Of a DNA stretch of 55,558 nucleotides, positions 42,687 through 54,980 are shown one piece after another. Every line of letters begins with the position of its first letter. Position 1 is the first letter of the stretch. The stretch is taken from positions 1-55,558 of the forward strand of contig JAIWNI010000144.1 of assembly GCA_025331435.1 (NCBI GenBank), read 5' to 3'. Under the pieces are notes generated by a model. That model was not told the DNA's origin. It worked only from the letters and a program-made list of their open reading frames with translations, and ran no database searches. The position numbers and the translations under genes are program-made. The DNA comes from Choanephora cucurbitarum (lineage: Eukaryota; Mucoromycota; Mucoromycetes; Mucorales; Choanephoraceae).

Positions 42687-45600
42687 TTAAATTTCTTTTC
42701 CCGCCAAAGATGTCTTCTTGCTTCTTTGGATAAACAACTGCCATGATTCATCGCTGTTTCTAAGCCCAGCTTTGAGTTCTTTTAGAACTTGTGCAAACCC
42801 TTCTTCAGCTTCTTCAGTCTCTTGTCCATCAGTCGATATCATAGTGCGGTGTTGTTGCTCATGCTGTAATTGCAGTCTCTAATAAATCTAATAGTCAGGT
42901 ACAATAAATCAGATTGAATTTCACACAACTCTTTACCTTTGACTGCATTTCTTGATGCCTCTGTCGCCTTAAAGCCCTTTCTCTGGCTTCATGGAGTTCT
43001 TTTTGAGCTTTCTGTTGTTTTGCTTTTAGTACTTAATCACAGAATATTTGCAAAATACATCTCACTAACCTCAAACGAATGCATAAACTTTGAAACAATA
43101 CTAAAAAACTCTTCTGCTTTCATCCTGGCAGGATCTTCACCGTAGTAAGAAACTAGATCCTTAAGCTCCTCATCAACGTGTTTCAATTTGGCCTTCAAAT
43201 CAATGACTAAAGGCTCTGCTTCTAACAGAAACTCCTCCATGGCTTCTGCAAATCGATCAATTTGTAGTTCGGATGTCTTTTTCTTCCTGTTGATTCGTAA
43301 CTCATCTTTGATTAAAGCTATGCTACCATTGATTGTGTTGACATTTGCAAACAATGTGGCGGGCGATACTAGATAGTAAAATAAGAATAAGGTTTTTTTT
43401 TGTAACAACAATCAGTTAAAACTTACATTTTGCGGCTGCATGCAAATGAGTAATATCTTGTTGAAAATTGAGCACATCTTCATCAGATTTGGATAAGAAA
43501 TACACCAAGTAGTGTAGTAATGTAGGTACACTACTGGTTCCTTCAGCTTCTGCTCTTGTATCTCGCATCTATAATTACACAGATAATTAGTTTTTAGCGA
43601 TACTGAATTTGATTTGTCTATACAAAGACCTTTAAAAGTGCTTCCAATCTAAATCCGAGAGCGTTGCCTCTAATTGTTTGGAAGTTCAGGTAATTGCCTA
43701 TAGCCAAAACGGTCTGTTCAAATGTATGAAAAGTCAAATTATATATATCTTCTGTTTCTTTTTCCTTATCCTTTTACCTTCAAGACGTGCTTGAACCGTG
43801 CGCTTTGTCGCAATTCGGTGATAGCCATCTGTATTACATCAAGCTCAGGTAAAATCCCATCTAGTTCGTGTTTGAACCGACGACGAAATATCATGCAGCT
43901 TATCCTATCTGTTAAGCGGGGAATATACATGATAGATCGGAAATATTTCTCAGCATTGCCAAGCATGTCCAAGTCTCCTTGGAACTCTCTAACGATCTCA
44001 ATTTCTTCTTTCGTAGGAATGTATTGTTTTATAGCCAGTAAGTTATCAAGTGATAAACTATGATCATCAATGTTCCAAATGGCATCTCGAATTTCAGGAT
44101 ACGATAGTTTGATCTTGGCTAACATAATAGCAATGTTGTTGGCTCTATTGAAATCCAACAGAATAACTGCACTTTGCTTGCGGATATTATCAAGGATTGA
44201 AGATTTGGTATTTGATGTAGTAAGTGATTTGCTACTTTTCTTAAATAGACATTCGAGTTCTGCAGTGTCTAGTTTGATCATTTGGCATTCATGCTTCTCA
44301 GCTTCTTTATCATTGTCAAAAGCTTCGTTGAAGCTGCTACTACTGCTACTAGTGCTACTACTGCTGCTACTGCTACTGCTGTTATCTAGACAAGGGCTTG
44401 ATAGAGGTAGTTTGTGCATTTCATTCCATACAGTATTCTCAATCTTATCTATAGGTAGTTTTGACCAGAAAAATTGTTTGGTTGCAATGTGTGGTATAGA
44501 AGAAAGCTGATTGAGTGAGTCAATCGGATGATCATCATAGGTATTGATGTTCGGTAATGTCTTTTCATGTAACAATTTCAGGTTAGGAAAGCTGAGGTTT
44601 AGTGCCAGTGGATGCAAATAACGAGATTTTCTGTTTGTAGAATCAGAACGAACTGACTCATTTGCTCTCGAGACATCACCTGACACGTGCATCATTGGAG
44701 GTGGTGGAGGTGGTGGGGGTGGTGGGGGTGGAGGTAATGGTGGCGATGGTGATGATAATGCTAATGGCGATAGTGATGGCGATGAAGAATCTAAGGTGCA
44801 TAATATATTTTTCGAGACATGCTGGCTCGAAGTACAAGACAATAGTTGGTTGGATGAAATTGACCGTGATATTGTTGTTGCAGAGGAGGTATGGCTATGG
44901 GATTGGTGAAGTTTCAGCAAGAGCTCTCTCTTTTCGGCTTCTAGCTTTATAATATGAGTGTCTTTGTCTTTGATATCAGCTAACGACTTGGACATTTTGA
45001 TTAATAGCTCATTTTTCTCTCTGCGTATTTTGGAAGCAGAATCTTGGCTCTTGAGCAAATCTTCTTTGAGTTCTTCGACAGTATTGCGTAAACCCTCTAC
45101 ATCCTCGAGATTGTTGTTACTTGAAGGTATAGTGTAGCTACTGGAATATTCTTTGGTTTCGTTTTCAGTGTTCTCTATTGATATTTTACCAACAATAGGC
45201 TGAATTGATTTTATAAACTGTTGTAGTGCTTGATGGAAATCGTCTATACATATATATGGCTTTGAACATACAAAATATTCAAAAAATCTCGCTCATGATG
45301 TGCTTACTGTTTCCTTTGACTGATGCAAGACTCTTGATAAATAAATGAATAACTCTCCATATATCTTGAACAAACGGCTTATTGAGTGGGATTTGGTCTG
45401 ATCCTATTTTGACTAACTCGCTTATACTATCAACTACAAGATAGTATATATCTGGTTCAGAATGAAACGTTTTAAGTGCTGAAGCAGCAAAATCGTCTGG
45501 CTGACTACGGTTGTTAATTTTCGAAAGGATAAACATACAAAGTGTTAGCAAATTATAGATAACAATTAGGAAAAAATCATACTTACAGTTGAAGAATACT

Positions 45601-48362
45601 TTGCCGTTTGTTGCTTTCAATGCATTCTATCTTTTTCAAATCCATTTGTTTGTTAGCTATGTAGTTGGCTATTTGTTTCTCAAGCCTACTAGGAAGGCTT
45701 TCCTTTATATGGTAAAGACTATTTGTGAAATCTTCGAATCCTCTTCTTTCCAGTTCCATTCTTAAGCTGTTCCTTTCTTCAGCGGTATTAGGCGCTTGTA
45801 TCATACTATTGAAAAAACTCAAGGCAGCTATTGCACAATCGTATTTTTCTTGTCTTTCTTGTTCTTCCAGCAAATGCATAGATTGTGCAATATCATTTCC
45901 ACATGCTCGCTTATCAATTTCAAGATCTTGCAAGCACCTTATTAAACGCTCAAATCGGTATTGTTCTCCTTTTACTTCAGAAAGTACGTTGTTTATGACA
46001 TTATAGGTGACAGGCGAAGCCATACAGAGCGATGCAAACATTTCAAAAATCAATACTGAAATCTTGTATGAAGTTGTTGTCATAGTCCGGGATTCAAGGA
46101 TTGACTCGTTTTTTAGTGATTGTAACTTTGCCGAATCTTTCTTACTACTTGATTCATTCGTCAAAAGACTATCTGTGAAAACCAAAGGCTGTGCAGATAT
46201 GTTATTATCATTTGTTGCCAGCATTAGTTGCGGTTCATCAACTGAACTTGACAATGATTGATGTGTTGTCCCGAGACAAGCAATCAATATAACAAGTGAC
46301 TGATGAAGAACCACAGGGCGCATAAGTACTTGTTGAAGACCAGGCTAAAATTAGATTGCAAGTTCAAAAGTAGAGTATAGCAGTTTTTTAGAATTATCAT
46401 TTAAAAAAACATATCAATTAGGAGTGATCCAGAAAAAAAGAGGAGACAAGTGTTATAAAAACTCCTCATTCTCTTTTGTATTTTTGAAACGCTTACTTTT
46501 GTGTTTATCAAAGCTTTTAGACACTTGATACATTCAAGCAAGCACAGTTCTTCGAGCTCTGTCAATTTACTTCCTTCTTTCTTTCTTTTTGATGTTTGTA
46601 AATTGAGTGAAAGCTGAAAAAACTTGTTATGTATCTTGACTTACCTAGACTTTTTATTGACCAGTTTCTCCAGTAGATTTTCCATTGCAATCAAACCTCC
46701 GTGGCGTCTTGAAAGAAACTCGTTGATCCATGAGACAGTTCCAGATGACAAAACAATTTGTAACGAAATCAAATGCTTTGTCAATGCGTCGATTGTAACA
46801 TTTCTAAAAAAAACATTGAATATCTTCTAACTAATTGGCCCTTTCTTTTTGATGAAGCAAAAGACTAGAACTGAATCATTGATTTTTGACTCAAATACCT
46901 GCTTCGAAGCCTTTCTACAAAATAAAATGGACTGCTGTGATCGCGACGCTTTAATTCATCCTCTCTAGATGTGGTTTCAAGAGCGAGTTTGTCTGCTGAT
47001 GGATTTGATTGAGACGGTTCTTTTATCGATGGCAGGAGCTCATTTGACGAGACACTGGCTGAAGGAAATACAGATGAAACTGATGGACGGGCTACGACTA
47101 CACCTCTATTTGCTGTATTGTATTTTAAGTATTGTCTAGAAAGAGTCTTGTTGTCCAATAAAAGCCATGCATCAGAATCATCTGGAGAATTGTCTTCGGA
47201 TTTATGTGCTAATGCATCAAACTCCAGAACCATTGATCCTACTTTCGACCTATTGTTCTCTACTGTCTTGCGCGAGAACTTGTATAGAGCTGCACGTTTA
47301 TTAGGGATAGGCGTTTTTGTGTCATTAGGGTTAGATGTAGATAATTGTGTCCTCGAGGATTGCAGATGAGGATTGTCTTCATCTTTATCAATACTAGCTT
47401 GCGGATTAGGTTCATGCAATAATGGTCCTGGGTCTGCTAACATGTTGGCATGCTCGTTAGTTATTAAGAATGATGTCAAGGATTTGCTACGTAAGCTGCT
47501 TTGAAATGATGGTCGGTGCTGTGTTTTTTGTGATTGATTGTTTGTATTAGAGAACAAAGAACGAGATGAAGTCTCGCTACGTTTCATTTGTCTTGGTCGC
47601 AGAATTTTGGGCTGAAGTAATGATGAGTTTGAGGTAGAAGTCGACATGGTGCTTTTTCTTGATTGTTGTGTTGGGTTCTTGTTCTTTTTGACCTGTTGAC
47701 TTTGTTGAAGCAGATAGAGCTTACGCTCCAAGGGCATTTGACGTAACTTTTCGCGTTGAACATCTCTCATATTCAACTCATCCTAGCAGAAAAAAATAAT
47801 AGTGCTTTTCTTAGTAATTACTACAACTGTCTTGTGAGCAGTTTTAAATACATACAAGCAGGACTTCAAAGGCATCATACAATTCAGTAGAACTCATTTC
47901 GGTAAGTAATTCATCTGTTGGAGACATCGATAGCAAATTGGATGCCGATGAGTTTATTGGTGGTATAGTGATATTAGTTAGCTCTGGAGAAGCCTGGCTA
48001 CAGGAAGCCAAAGAATGCTGGTTATTATTTTCAATGGTGGTATGGCCTCCTAACCATGTCGGTAAGAGATTTTTTTTACCAAATCTATAGGAGGTGGAGC
48101 TTTGGCGTGGTAATGGGCGGTCATTGCTTGACTGATTCATATTTAATTTTTTGATCTTTGAATGAACGGAGGCTTGCAGTTCCTTCTTATCGTTATGTAA
48201 AGAAAAAGAGGAAGAAGAGGTGGCTAATTCACTCTTGGAAACTAGAGATGGAATGCCGCTTCCAGGAGATGATAGAGATTTCTTTACTAACTTGACCTCA
48301 GGCGGATTGTCTGGTTGGTCAAAGGAGCTATTTTTTGTAGATAGTGGTTGTTTGGGGTTCAT
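42687..48362 (-). CDS. Formin (diaphanous-related type), 12 exons
   Basis: Exons in coding order: 47856-48362, 46899-47782, 46645-46803, 46497-46584, 45587-46344, 45308-45504, 43778-45243, 43630-43713, 43427-43568, 43070-43368, 42937-43011, 42687-42878 (1616 aa). Formins nucleate and elongate unbranched actin filaments. Residues ~165-760 hold a GTPase-binding/FH3-like region (MPLERKLYLL; SGTVSWINEFLSRRHGG; LEECIKCLKALINTK-type motif). A coiled coil follows (SASKIRREKNELLIKMSK). The FH1 is a Ser/Pro stretch ending in a 15-residue nearly pure proline run (about 44690-44735). The FH2 includes KQFFWSKLP, AIWNIDD and GNYLNFQTIRGNALGF. A C-terminal basic helix (ERALRRQRHQEMQSK) may act as a DAD-like tail. 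Long poly-Ser runs (44330-44390) interrupt the FH2 lasso region. Intron 10 holds a TACTAA branch site. Confidence 0.93.
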
Positions 48363-48955
48363 AGTATGTGTAGATCTTGAATTTACATATAGTTCATTTA
48401 AATGAAAAAACAGAAGCTTAAATAGTTAAGAAAGGATGAAGGAAAGAGAGTAAGAATGGCTTGCTATATTGAGTTGAAACAATAAGAGAAAAATGAAAGG
48501 AGATGTAAGTGATGGCTGAGCTATCTTAAGTCATTTCCTTTTATAAGCGGTAACAAACGATAGGAGGTAGCAAAAGAAGTATAAAAATGTGAAGGGAAAG
48601 GAGATCTATAAAGACTTACCCACAAAGCTCCTTATATGCCGAATCCAAAGAAGGCATATTTGAAAAGAAGGAAACAAAGGGGGGGGGGGGAGGCGAGAAG
48701 GGGTCAATCAATTTCAAAGTCTACGAAAAAGTCAAGTTACAACAATTTTATTTGCAGAACAAAAAAGAGGAGTTCTACAGTCATTCAAGGGAGTTACGTT
48801 TATCATTTCAACAAGGCAGCTATTATAGACAAAACAATAGAAAAATGTTGCCTAGCTCATGAGATGATAGCTCAAGTAACACTCTAACGTTAAGATTACT
48901 TTAGAAAGCCAACACTGTCTAAATAAAAAAGTAGTAGGTAGTTATGTTGATCCAA
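48363..48955. other. Intergenic spacer with a poly-G run
   Basis: 593 nt between the formin promoter side and the rhodanese 3' end. It includes a homopolymer of about 12 G at 48679-48690. Small frames (for example 48636-48887) are low complexity and unsupported. Confidence 0.4.
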
Positions 48956-49380
48956 TCAGTTACTCTTCTGGACCGGATACCCGCTTTCTATCCAGCTCAG
49001 AATTCCACCTTGAACATTGTATACATTTGAAAATCCCAATTTAGATATCAAGTACTCGCTCGCCAACAAACTACGTCTACCAGAACGGCAGGACAAAACA
49101 AGCTATTTAGAGATTAAGTTAACAACTGCGTTTTTCTTATTCGTAAACCAATGTGTTTGTCAACCTGATGGCATCTATTCATAGAAGAAAATCTCATCTC
49201 AAATAGCTCTGGATCTGTTTGGGACAAAAAGAAAGGTACGTTGTCATCGTAGCCTGGAATAGTGCCTTGCTCGATGAGTTCGTCAGCCTCGCGCACATCA
49301 ACAAGCAAGCCCGTAGCAGGTTTGTTTTGAAGCCACTCAAAAAGCTCTTGTACATTATACGACTTTACTCCAGTCGACAT
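48956..49380 (-). CDS. Single-domain rhodanese-like protein
   Basis: Exons 49165-49380 and 48956-49102 (120 aa; 62-nt intron with a GTTGAC donor). The protein is one rhodanese domain: LLVDVREADELIEQGTIPGY near the N-terminus (the DVRxxxEy/h..G.IpG motif), the active-site loop CRSGRRS with the catalytic Cys, and the C-terminal GFSNVYNVQGGILSW. Rhodaneses transfer sulfane sulfur, for example to cyanide or a protein acceptor; the physiological substrate is not visible. No targeting peptide is apparent, so a cytosolic location is likely. The start codon is the ATG at 49380, directly after a poly-A (T on the coding strand) leader. The exon junction keeps phase 0 (CHQ / LVLSCRSG). Confidence 0.9.
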
Positions 49381-52245
49381 GGTAGAATTAGCAAAAAAAA
49401 AAAAAAAAAAGAAAAATACTAACTACTCAAAACAGAATTTTCTTAAAAAGGAGAAAAGAACTCCTCCACAAAATGACTCTAGTAGCATATTCATAGATAA
49501 GATTCATTTCTAATGTAGACAAAAACATGGCTCAAAAATTCTATATGATCATTTGAAGGCTGCAAAACAAGGCAAAGGCGAGACTGGCTTATAGTATTCT
49601 GTACCTCATTTACAGAAAGTTTTTGATAAACAAAAAAATGCCCTGGAACAAAATTTGTGATTGAAGCTACAGAAACCAGAATTGATTAACTACTATTCGT
49701 ATGCAAAAAAACTCACAATGACATAGATGTTTATTTGTTTTGATTAGTAAGGCTGACTTGAATTTCTAAAAAAAATCCATGTCAATGAAATGCTATGAAT
49801 AAAGTGTTGCAATATGGTCCAAAGATATAGTAGTTCAGTTATGAGTTGAGCACCATGTCAACAGCCTCCATTGTGAGAGCAAATGTCTTCTTGCTCTAAC
49901 CAATCATTCTTGAAGATCGATTGCTCACCTTTTGTATATAAGAAGAAGCTTGACTGTACCTAGATAAAAAAAACATTATTTGCCATGTGGACAAGAGTTT
50001 GTGGAGTGTATGATGCAAGCTAATACAATTTGAGTAACACAAACCAGTACAATCATAAAGTCTGAAGTCAATATGGTTGTAGACCATACACTCAATAAAT
50101 TATAAACAGGTAATAAAAAATTTCATAATGCAAGCAACAGAGATATCTCAAATAGCATTTTTTTTACTCCAAACAATAAAATCAGGCAGGGAAAGAGTAC
50201 AAACTTTTTGAGCTTGAAGCCGAGGATACCCTTAATAATTTTGTGTCAAGATTACCAAACAAACTTGCTTTTTGTGTTACGAAATAACTAAAAAAGATGT
50301 GGTATGTATGATGCATTTTCTTAGTACAAAAGATATGCAATAGAAAATGTCTTACCAGCTCCGGTTTCGTACAGTAGCACATCTGGCAAATTTAAAGGTG
50401 GTTTCGTGCATTCCTGTGCTCGTGCTAGTTAACCACAATGGCTGTTTAATTTATTCTTAATCTTGCCTTGTCATAGACCAAAGTAGTCGATCGTGTTTCG
50501 AAAGAACTTTCATTGTTCCAAAGATCCTTCTTTTTCTTGTATATGTATCTATCTTACCTCAACATCTTTCCAAAATGCATATTTTGTGTATCAAATCTAA
50601 ATATTGAATTATCTATAAACAGTTATTATCAGGACTCATATTACTAAAAGCAAGCCACTTTCATCAGTACAAATCGCGTTTAAAAATAGTATGGTCTTGA
50701 GAACAAGAGCCATGGCTAGATTCAATGCAATTTTGGATTGAGGTACATTCAGTTGATGGAAAAATCAGTCTAGGAGCAATTGTGCTTTGGACTCGTTATA
50801 CATGAAAGCCCTAAAGTAGTTGCTGCTCATGAAATTCTATTTGCTTTTTTGTTTTCTGTTATAGAAAAAAAACCTAAAAAATGTCATGTACTCCTAGACA
50901 ATTAAAGATGGCTGAACTTCTAAATGTAATTTAGCCAACCGATTACTAGTGACATTTTGAGAAAAGCACTTTTTTAATTGTATTCGCAGACCACTTAACC
51001 ATTCAATTTACAAAGGAAACAAGAAAGAAGGACATTAAGCGAAAGCTAGTTTTGGCCTACAAAGACTTAGATGATTAATTGCATTTTGTCTTGTGTCTGA
51101 TGATAAGTTACGGTTTCAATTTGCATGGACCAATTCTGACAACAATTGTTCATTATTTTGTCGATCAAAATGGTACATTAAAGGGGTAGGTATAGTGATT
51201 TGAATATGTATAGTAATTTCTTTCGAAAATTGCTGCTGCAGACAGCAAACACAAGAAAGAAACTTGTGATTGTAGCCTCAAATTTTTCTCCTGCGTATGT
51301 GGTAGTGGAGTATCTGTTTGAACAAATGTTAGTAAAACATCTGATACTATTTATCGCTCCTAAAATTATCCTTGCTGATTCAACTCCTAATTCTTCTTGC
51401 GCAGACAGAATAGACATCAGGTATCGGCAATGTGATGGGTATATTTGAGCTCTGATCCAAATTAGTATGGGCTGAACAATTTGATTTCTATAAAAGACCA
51501 AAGTAGACTTCACTTTACGTTAAATTGTCTCAACACGCTGTAACACTTTGCATGCCAGCAAATATAATGGCAAAATCATAAATTTAAACTGCCGTCGTTG
51601 TCATCACCTGTTAGTCTGTAATAAGATGAAGAAGGGATATGTGCTATAGGTAAACAAAGGAACGATGAAGGCGTTTAAGGTAAAGTGTGGGCGACACAAA
51701 GGAGAAAGTGGCGGGTGAGGAGGAAATGAGAACATTAAGGCTAACATCTACATATAAATGGAAGCCAAACAAACATATCTTTTGCTTGAAAGAACAATGA
51801 AGCAGAGTACTCATTCTTTTGTATTGCTATTCGTCATTATGTCTAAGAGTAATTCAATCGGTATTCAAACTCTCTTTTTCCCATTTCGATCAGCGTAAAA
51901 TGTAACACGGACAAACTGTGTTTAATAAGGCTTTTTAATATTTATTCATGATAGGGTTCTAGGAGTCCATGCGTTTGGGGTTGCCTTTTTTTGTGATCAA
52001 TTTGATATCTTGTATTGGTTGAATACCTTAGATCAAATTTAGATACTTGTGTCACCAGCATTTATAATTGTATGTAGTGCCTAATGAAATTAATAAATAC
52101 AAAAAAAAAACTTTTCTTTTTCTTTTTTCTTTTCCTTTTCTCTCTTTTTTTTTTCTTTTGTTCAATACTTTTGTTCTTCTACGTATTCTCTCTTTCTCTG
52201 CTTATAATAAAATATAAAAAGAAAAAAGGATAGTCTATTAGACTG
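49381..52245. other. Long intergenic region
   Basis: 2.9 kb, the longest gene-poor stretch. It begins with an 18-20 nt poly-A (49393-49411). Frames such as 51200-51448 (+) have no recognisable domain. The segment 50690-51130 has scattered codon-like stretches and may be an eroded element, but I cannot name it. A T/C-rich tract (52100-52160) directly precedes the next gene, as in other promoters here. Confidence 0.35.
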
Positions 52246-53982
52246 ATGTTTCATTCCTCAAGTTCCCGACATGAACAATACATTATTCGTTCAAATAATT
52301 CAAAAGCGACTTTACATAAAAAGCGCTCATCGTTGGAATCAGAGAACTCAGGTGCAGATAGCGGATATACGTCCTCTTCCTCTTCATCACCCACCAATGC
52401 AACAGCAACTACCAATGCAACAGCAACTACCAATGCAGCAGCAACTGCCACTACAACAGCAAGTACCACTACAGCACCATCCACCTCTACAGTCCCACCC
52501 ATAGTTGCTGTGACAATACCGTCTACAGAAGATTTTTCTAATCAGGTGATCAAGGAAGCCAACATCAACCAGCAACTTTCGAAGAAATCGCAGGCACCTT
52601 CTATAGCTGATACTACAACAAGCAGTACGATTACTATTGTCACGAATGGAGTACCTAAAAAGAAAAGATCAAAGAAGCATCAGTCCAACCGTCAGCCCGA
52701 TCTTGTCTATTCTTGTCCAAGACCACTAGCCTTTCCGTTTCACAATGATGACCATTTTTTGCCCATTGCGGAGGCTGATCCGCGAGATGTTGCTCGAGTG
52801 TCCCCTTCACTCAATCGAACACCTTCATTCCAATCCAGCAGTAAGACATCTGTGGGCTCAACTCGAATGTATGACAATTCCCAATACAGTGCCAGCTCGC
52901 ATCGTAGTGCAAAGTCTGTGGACGGCGCTTCCGCTTATAGTCGGCAGTCTTCTATTCTGAGTACAATACAACGTGGCACCGTGCGCTCAATCCGATCTTT
53001 CTTTCAACTGCCAGATTCTCTGAACAACGGTCTCAACCGTGTTGACACCAATCAAACTTCTTACTCGAACCAAAGTAGCCAAACTGGTCTACCTCGACTG
53101 GAAATTAAGCAAGGCACAGTACAATCGATCAAAAATATGTTTTCGCTCAAGAGATCCAATCTACAATCTCAACGTGTTACCTCAACATTGCAGCCTAAAC
53201 AACAGCAGCAACAGCACCAGCAGAAAGGAAGAGTTGGTACGACCATCAGTCAATATGAATCTTCAGCTTCACTCTCAAAAGTCAGCCAAGTACAGCCATC
53301 ACCGAAATTGCAACAGCAACAGCAACCAAAGCAAAGGCAGGCCTCTGAAGTCACTCTGTCATCGATTCAGGAACAACCCAAATCCAAGCCAAAGAGTTCG
53401 TTTGCCTCACGTGCTACTAAATTTGCAAGTCGTGCTTTATGGATGCCTAAAACTCCACAAGAGGCGCCTAGTGTAACCCAATCCTCTTTGACAAAACCTC
53501 TGCCGAAACCATTACCACAACCACTGGAACCGAGACTGGAACAAGAGACACATAAAAAAACACTAAAGTCGGAAGTCAAAAAAATATCAGCACGGATGTT
53601 CTCTTTACCAAAAGCATGGACAAAGGAAAAGAATAAGACTCTGAGCAGCATCACACCTGCTACCACCACACCTGCTTCCAACAACAATTCACTACCTCGT
53701 AGTACATCTATCAAATCTGCTCGATCTACAATATCTACGGCATCAACACTATCACCATCATCACCACCACCTGCGCTTCCGAAGCGGTCTTTGTTTTCTG
53801 CCTTTAGACGATCTGACAAGCCGAATAACACTCTAGCTGATAACAATAAGAAGATTGCAACAGCAGAGGAAAATGAGGATATCATATCTCCGTCTTCTAC
53901 TACAACAACTGTTGGGAAGATGTGGAAGAGCTTCAAGAACCTTGTTACTGGCAAGAAGTCTTCTCGTGTTGGTGTCTTGTAA
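52246..53982 (+). CDS. Low-complexity Ser/Thr/Gln-rich protein, function unknown
   Basis: An uninterrupted 578-codon frame from ATG 52246. I do not recognise the family. The N-terminus is Ser-rich with an Ala/Thr repeat region (52395-52490: TNATATTNA-like units), then come basic motifs (PKKKRSKKHQ, about residue 142), poly-Gln blocks (53200-53222, 53310-53335) and several short conserved-looking repeats: GTVRSIRSFFQLPD, GTVQSIKNMFSLKR, RMFSLPKAW, RSLFSAFRRSD and KMWKSFKNLVTGKK. These amphipathic basic-aromatic blocks recur through an otherwise disordered chain, as in scaffold or membrane-associating proteins. A perfect GTAAGT donor overlaps the stop codon and a pyrimidine-rich run with TTAAG follows at 54002-54052, so an alternative spliced C-terminus (…VFPLPCNI) is possible. 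Confidence 0.7.
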   Translation: MFHSSSSRHEQYIIRSNNSKATLHKKRSSLESENSGADSGYTSSSSSSPTNATATTNATATTNAAATATTTASTTTAPSTSTVPPIVAVTIPSTEDFSNQVIKEANINQQLSKKSQAPSIADTTTSSTITIVTNGVPKKKRSKKHQSNRQPDLVYSCPRPLAFPFHNDDHFLPIAEADPRDVARVSPSLNRTPSFQSSSKTSVGSTRMYDNSQYSASSHRSAKSVDGASAYSRQSSILSTIQRGTVRSIRSFFQLPDSLNNGLNRVDTNQTSYSNQSSQTGLPRLEIKQGTVQSIKNMFSLKRSNLQSQRVTSTLQPKQQQQQHQQKGRVGTTISQYESSASLSKVSQVQPSPKLQQQQQPKQRQASEVTLSSIQEQPKSKPKSSFASRATKFASRALWMPKTPQEAPSVTQSSLTKPLPKPLPQPLEPRLEQETHKKTLKSEVKKISARMFSLPKAWTKEKNKTLSSITPATTTPASNNNSLPRSTSIKSARSTISTASTLSPSSPPPALPKRSLFSAFRRSDKPNNTLADNNKKIATAEENEDIISPSSTTTTVGKMWKSFKNLVTGKKSSRVGVL

Positions 53983-54980
53983 GTTTCATACCCATTTGCA
54001 TTCTCTTTCTCTCTCTCTCCGTCTTTCTATTTCCTTTTCTTGTTTTCTCTTAAGCCCATTACCTTGTAATATTTAATCCCCATGACTGCGCTTACCAAAA
54101 GCGCTTATTGTATTATGTTTATTTATGATCCACTATAATCCTATGTTTTTCTTTATTCTACACCGTTTCCCAAAGTAGATTGCACATTGAGAGAAAAGAT
54201 TGCACACAGAAAATTTTTAAATTGCGCATTTAAAAAATTCAGACTGCATTAGCAAAAAATAAAGGTTGTCAGTTGTTTCTATGACAATCCTTGTTGCTTC
54301 CGCTTCGGATTCCAAAGTGGTGGTGTTAGGCTTTCTAGCCATGCTGTATTTTTAGATTTGATTATACAATAAATTCTTTGATTCAATTCTCTTTCCTTTG
54401 TGCCTTTTTAAGCCACGCATCGCTGGTAACTGTGAACTAAATCCCCAATAGCGATAACATGGAACAAACTTAAACGTCTCCCGAGCAAACATTTACTAGA
54501 AAAGAAGTCAATGCAATCCTTCAAGAATTTTGGCAACGACGAGCACAGAAAAAAAAAGTGAAGACAACTGTAGAAGAACACACCTCTCAAAAAAGATCGT
54601 TCGACAACACTTCATTCCATGAAATCTATTTTCTTTGCCTAGGATTTGTTTCAACACTTGAGTAACTATTTTCACTTCACACAAACAAGCTAGCGCCTTC
54701 TTGTTGTTGTAGTCAACTAGATCGCTTCATTCGTCATCGGATTTCTTTTATAATTGTCTAGCTTGCATCTGTTGCTAAACTGTTAGTTCTTTTTTAGCTT
54801 TTAGGGTCAGAGGTTCTCTCTTCACTTTTTCAACGCATGAATATATCAGCGAAGATGACATTCAAGACTTCCTTCAGCAGATACAATATTCAGTTTGTTT
54901 GAGAGTATTTATATTCTTGAGGAATACACTCTTGTATAGAGCATACACTTAAATCAAGCGACTACTGTATAAAAAGAGTA
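53983..54980. other. Intergenic region
   Basis: About 1 kb downstream of the low-complexity gene. Its first ~70 nt may be an intron (see that gene). The rest is AT-rich with no recognisable product. Confidence 0.35.

Noticed and set aside
43021..43069. Very short (34 or 39 nt) introns at the end of formin exon 10
   Set aside because: Using the CAG at 43012 gives a 59-nt intron with a TACTAA branch site and correct phase, which fits local intron sizes.
44070..44510. 146-codon plus-strand frame opposite the formin
   Set aside because: It mirrors the poly-Ser and conserved FH2 codons of the formin on the other strand; the Leu-run is the complement of the serine repeat.
48636..48887. 83-codon frame with poly-Gly
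   Set aside because: It depends on a G homopolymer and purine-rich DNA upstream of the formin; no family resemblance.
53367..53954. 195-codon minus-strand frame
   Set aside because: Antisense shadow of the low-complexity gene at 52246-53982; no start context or domain.
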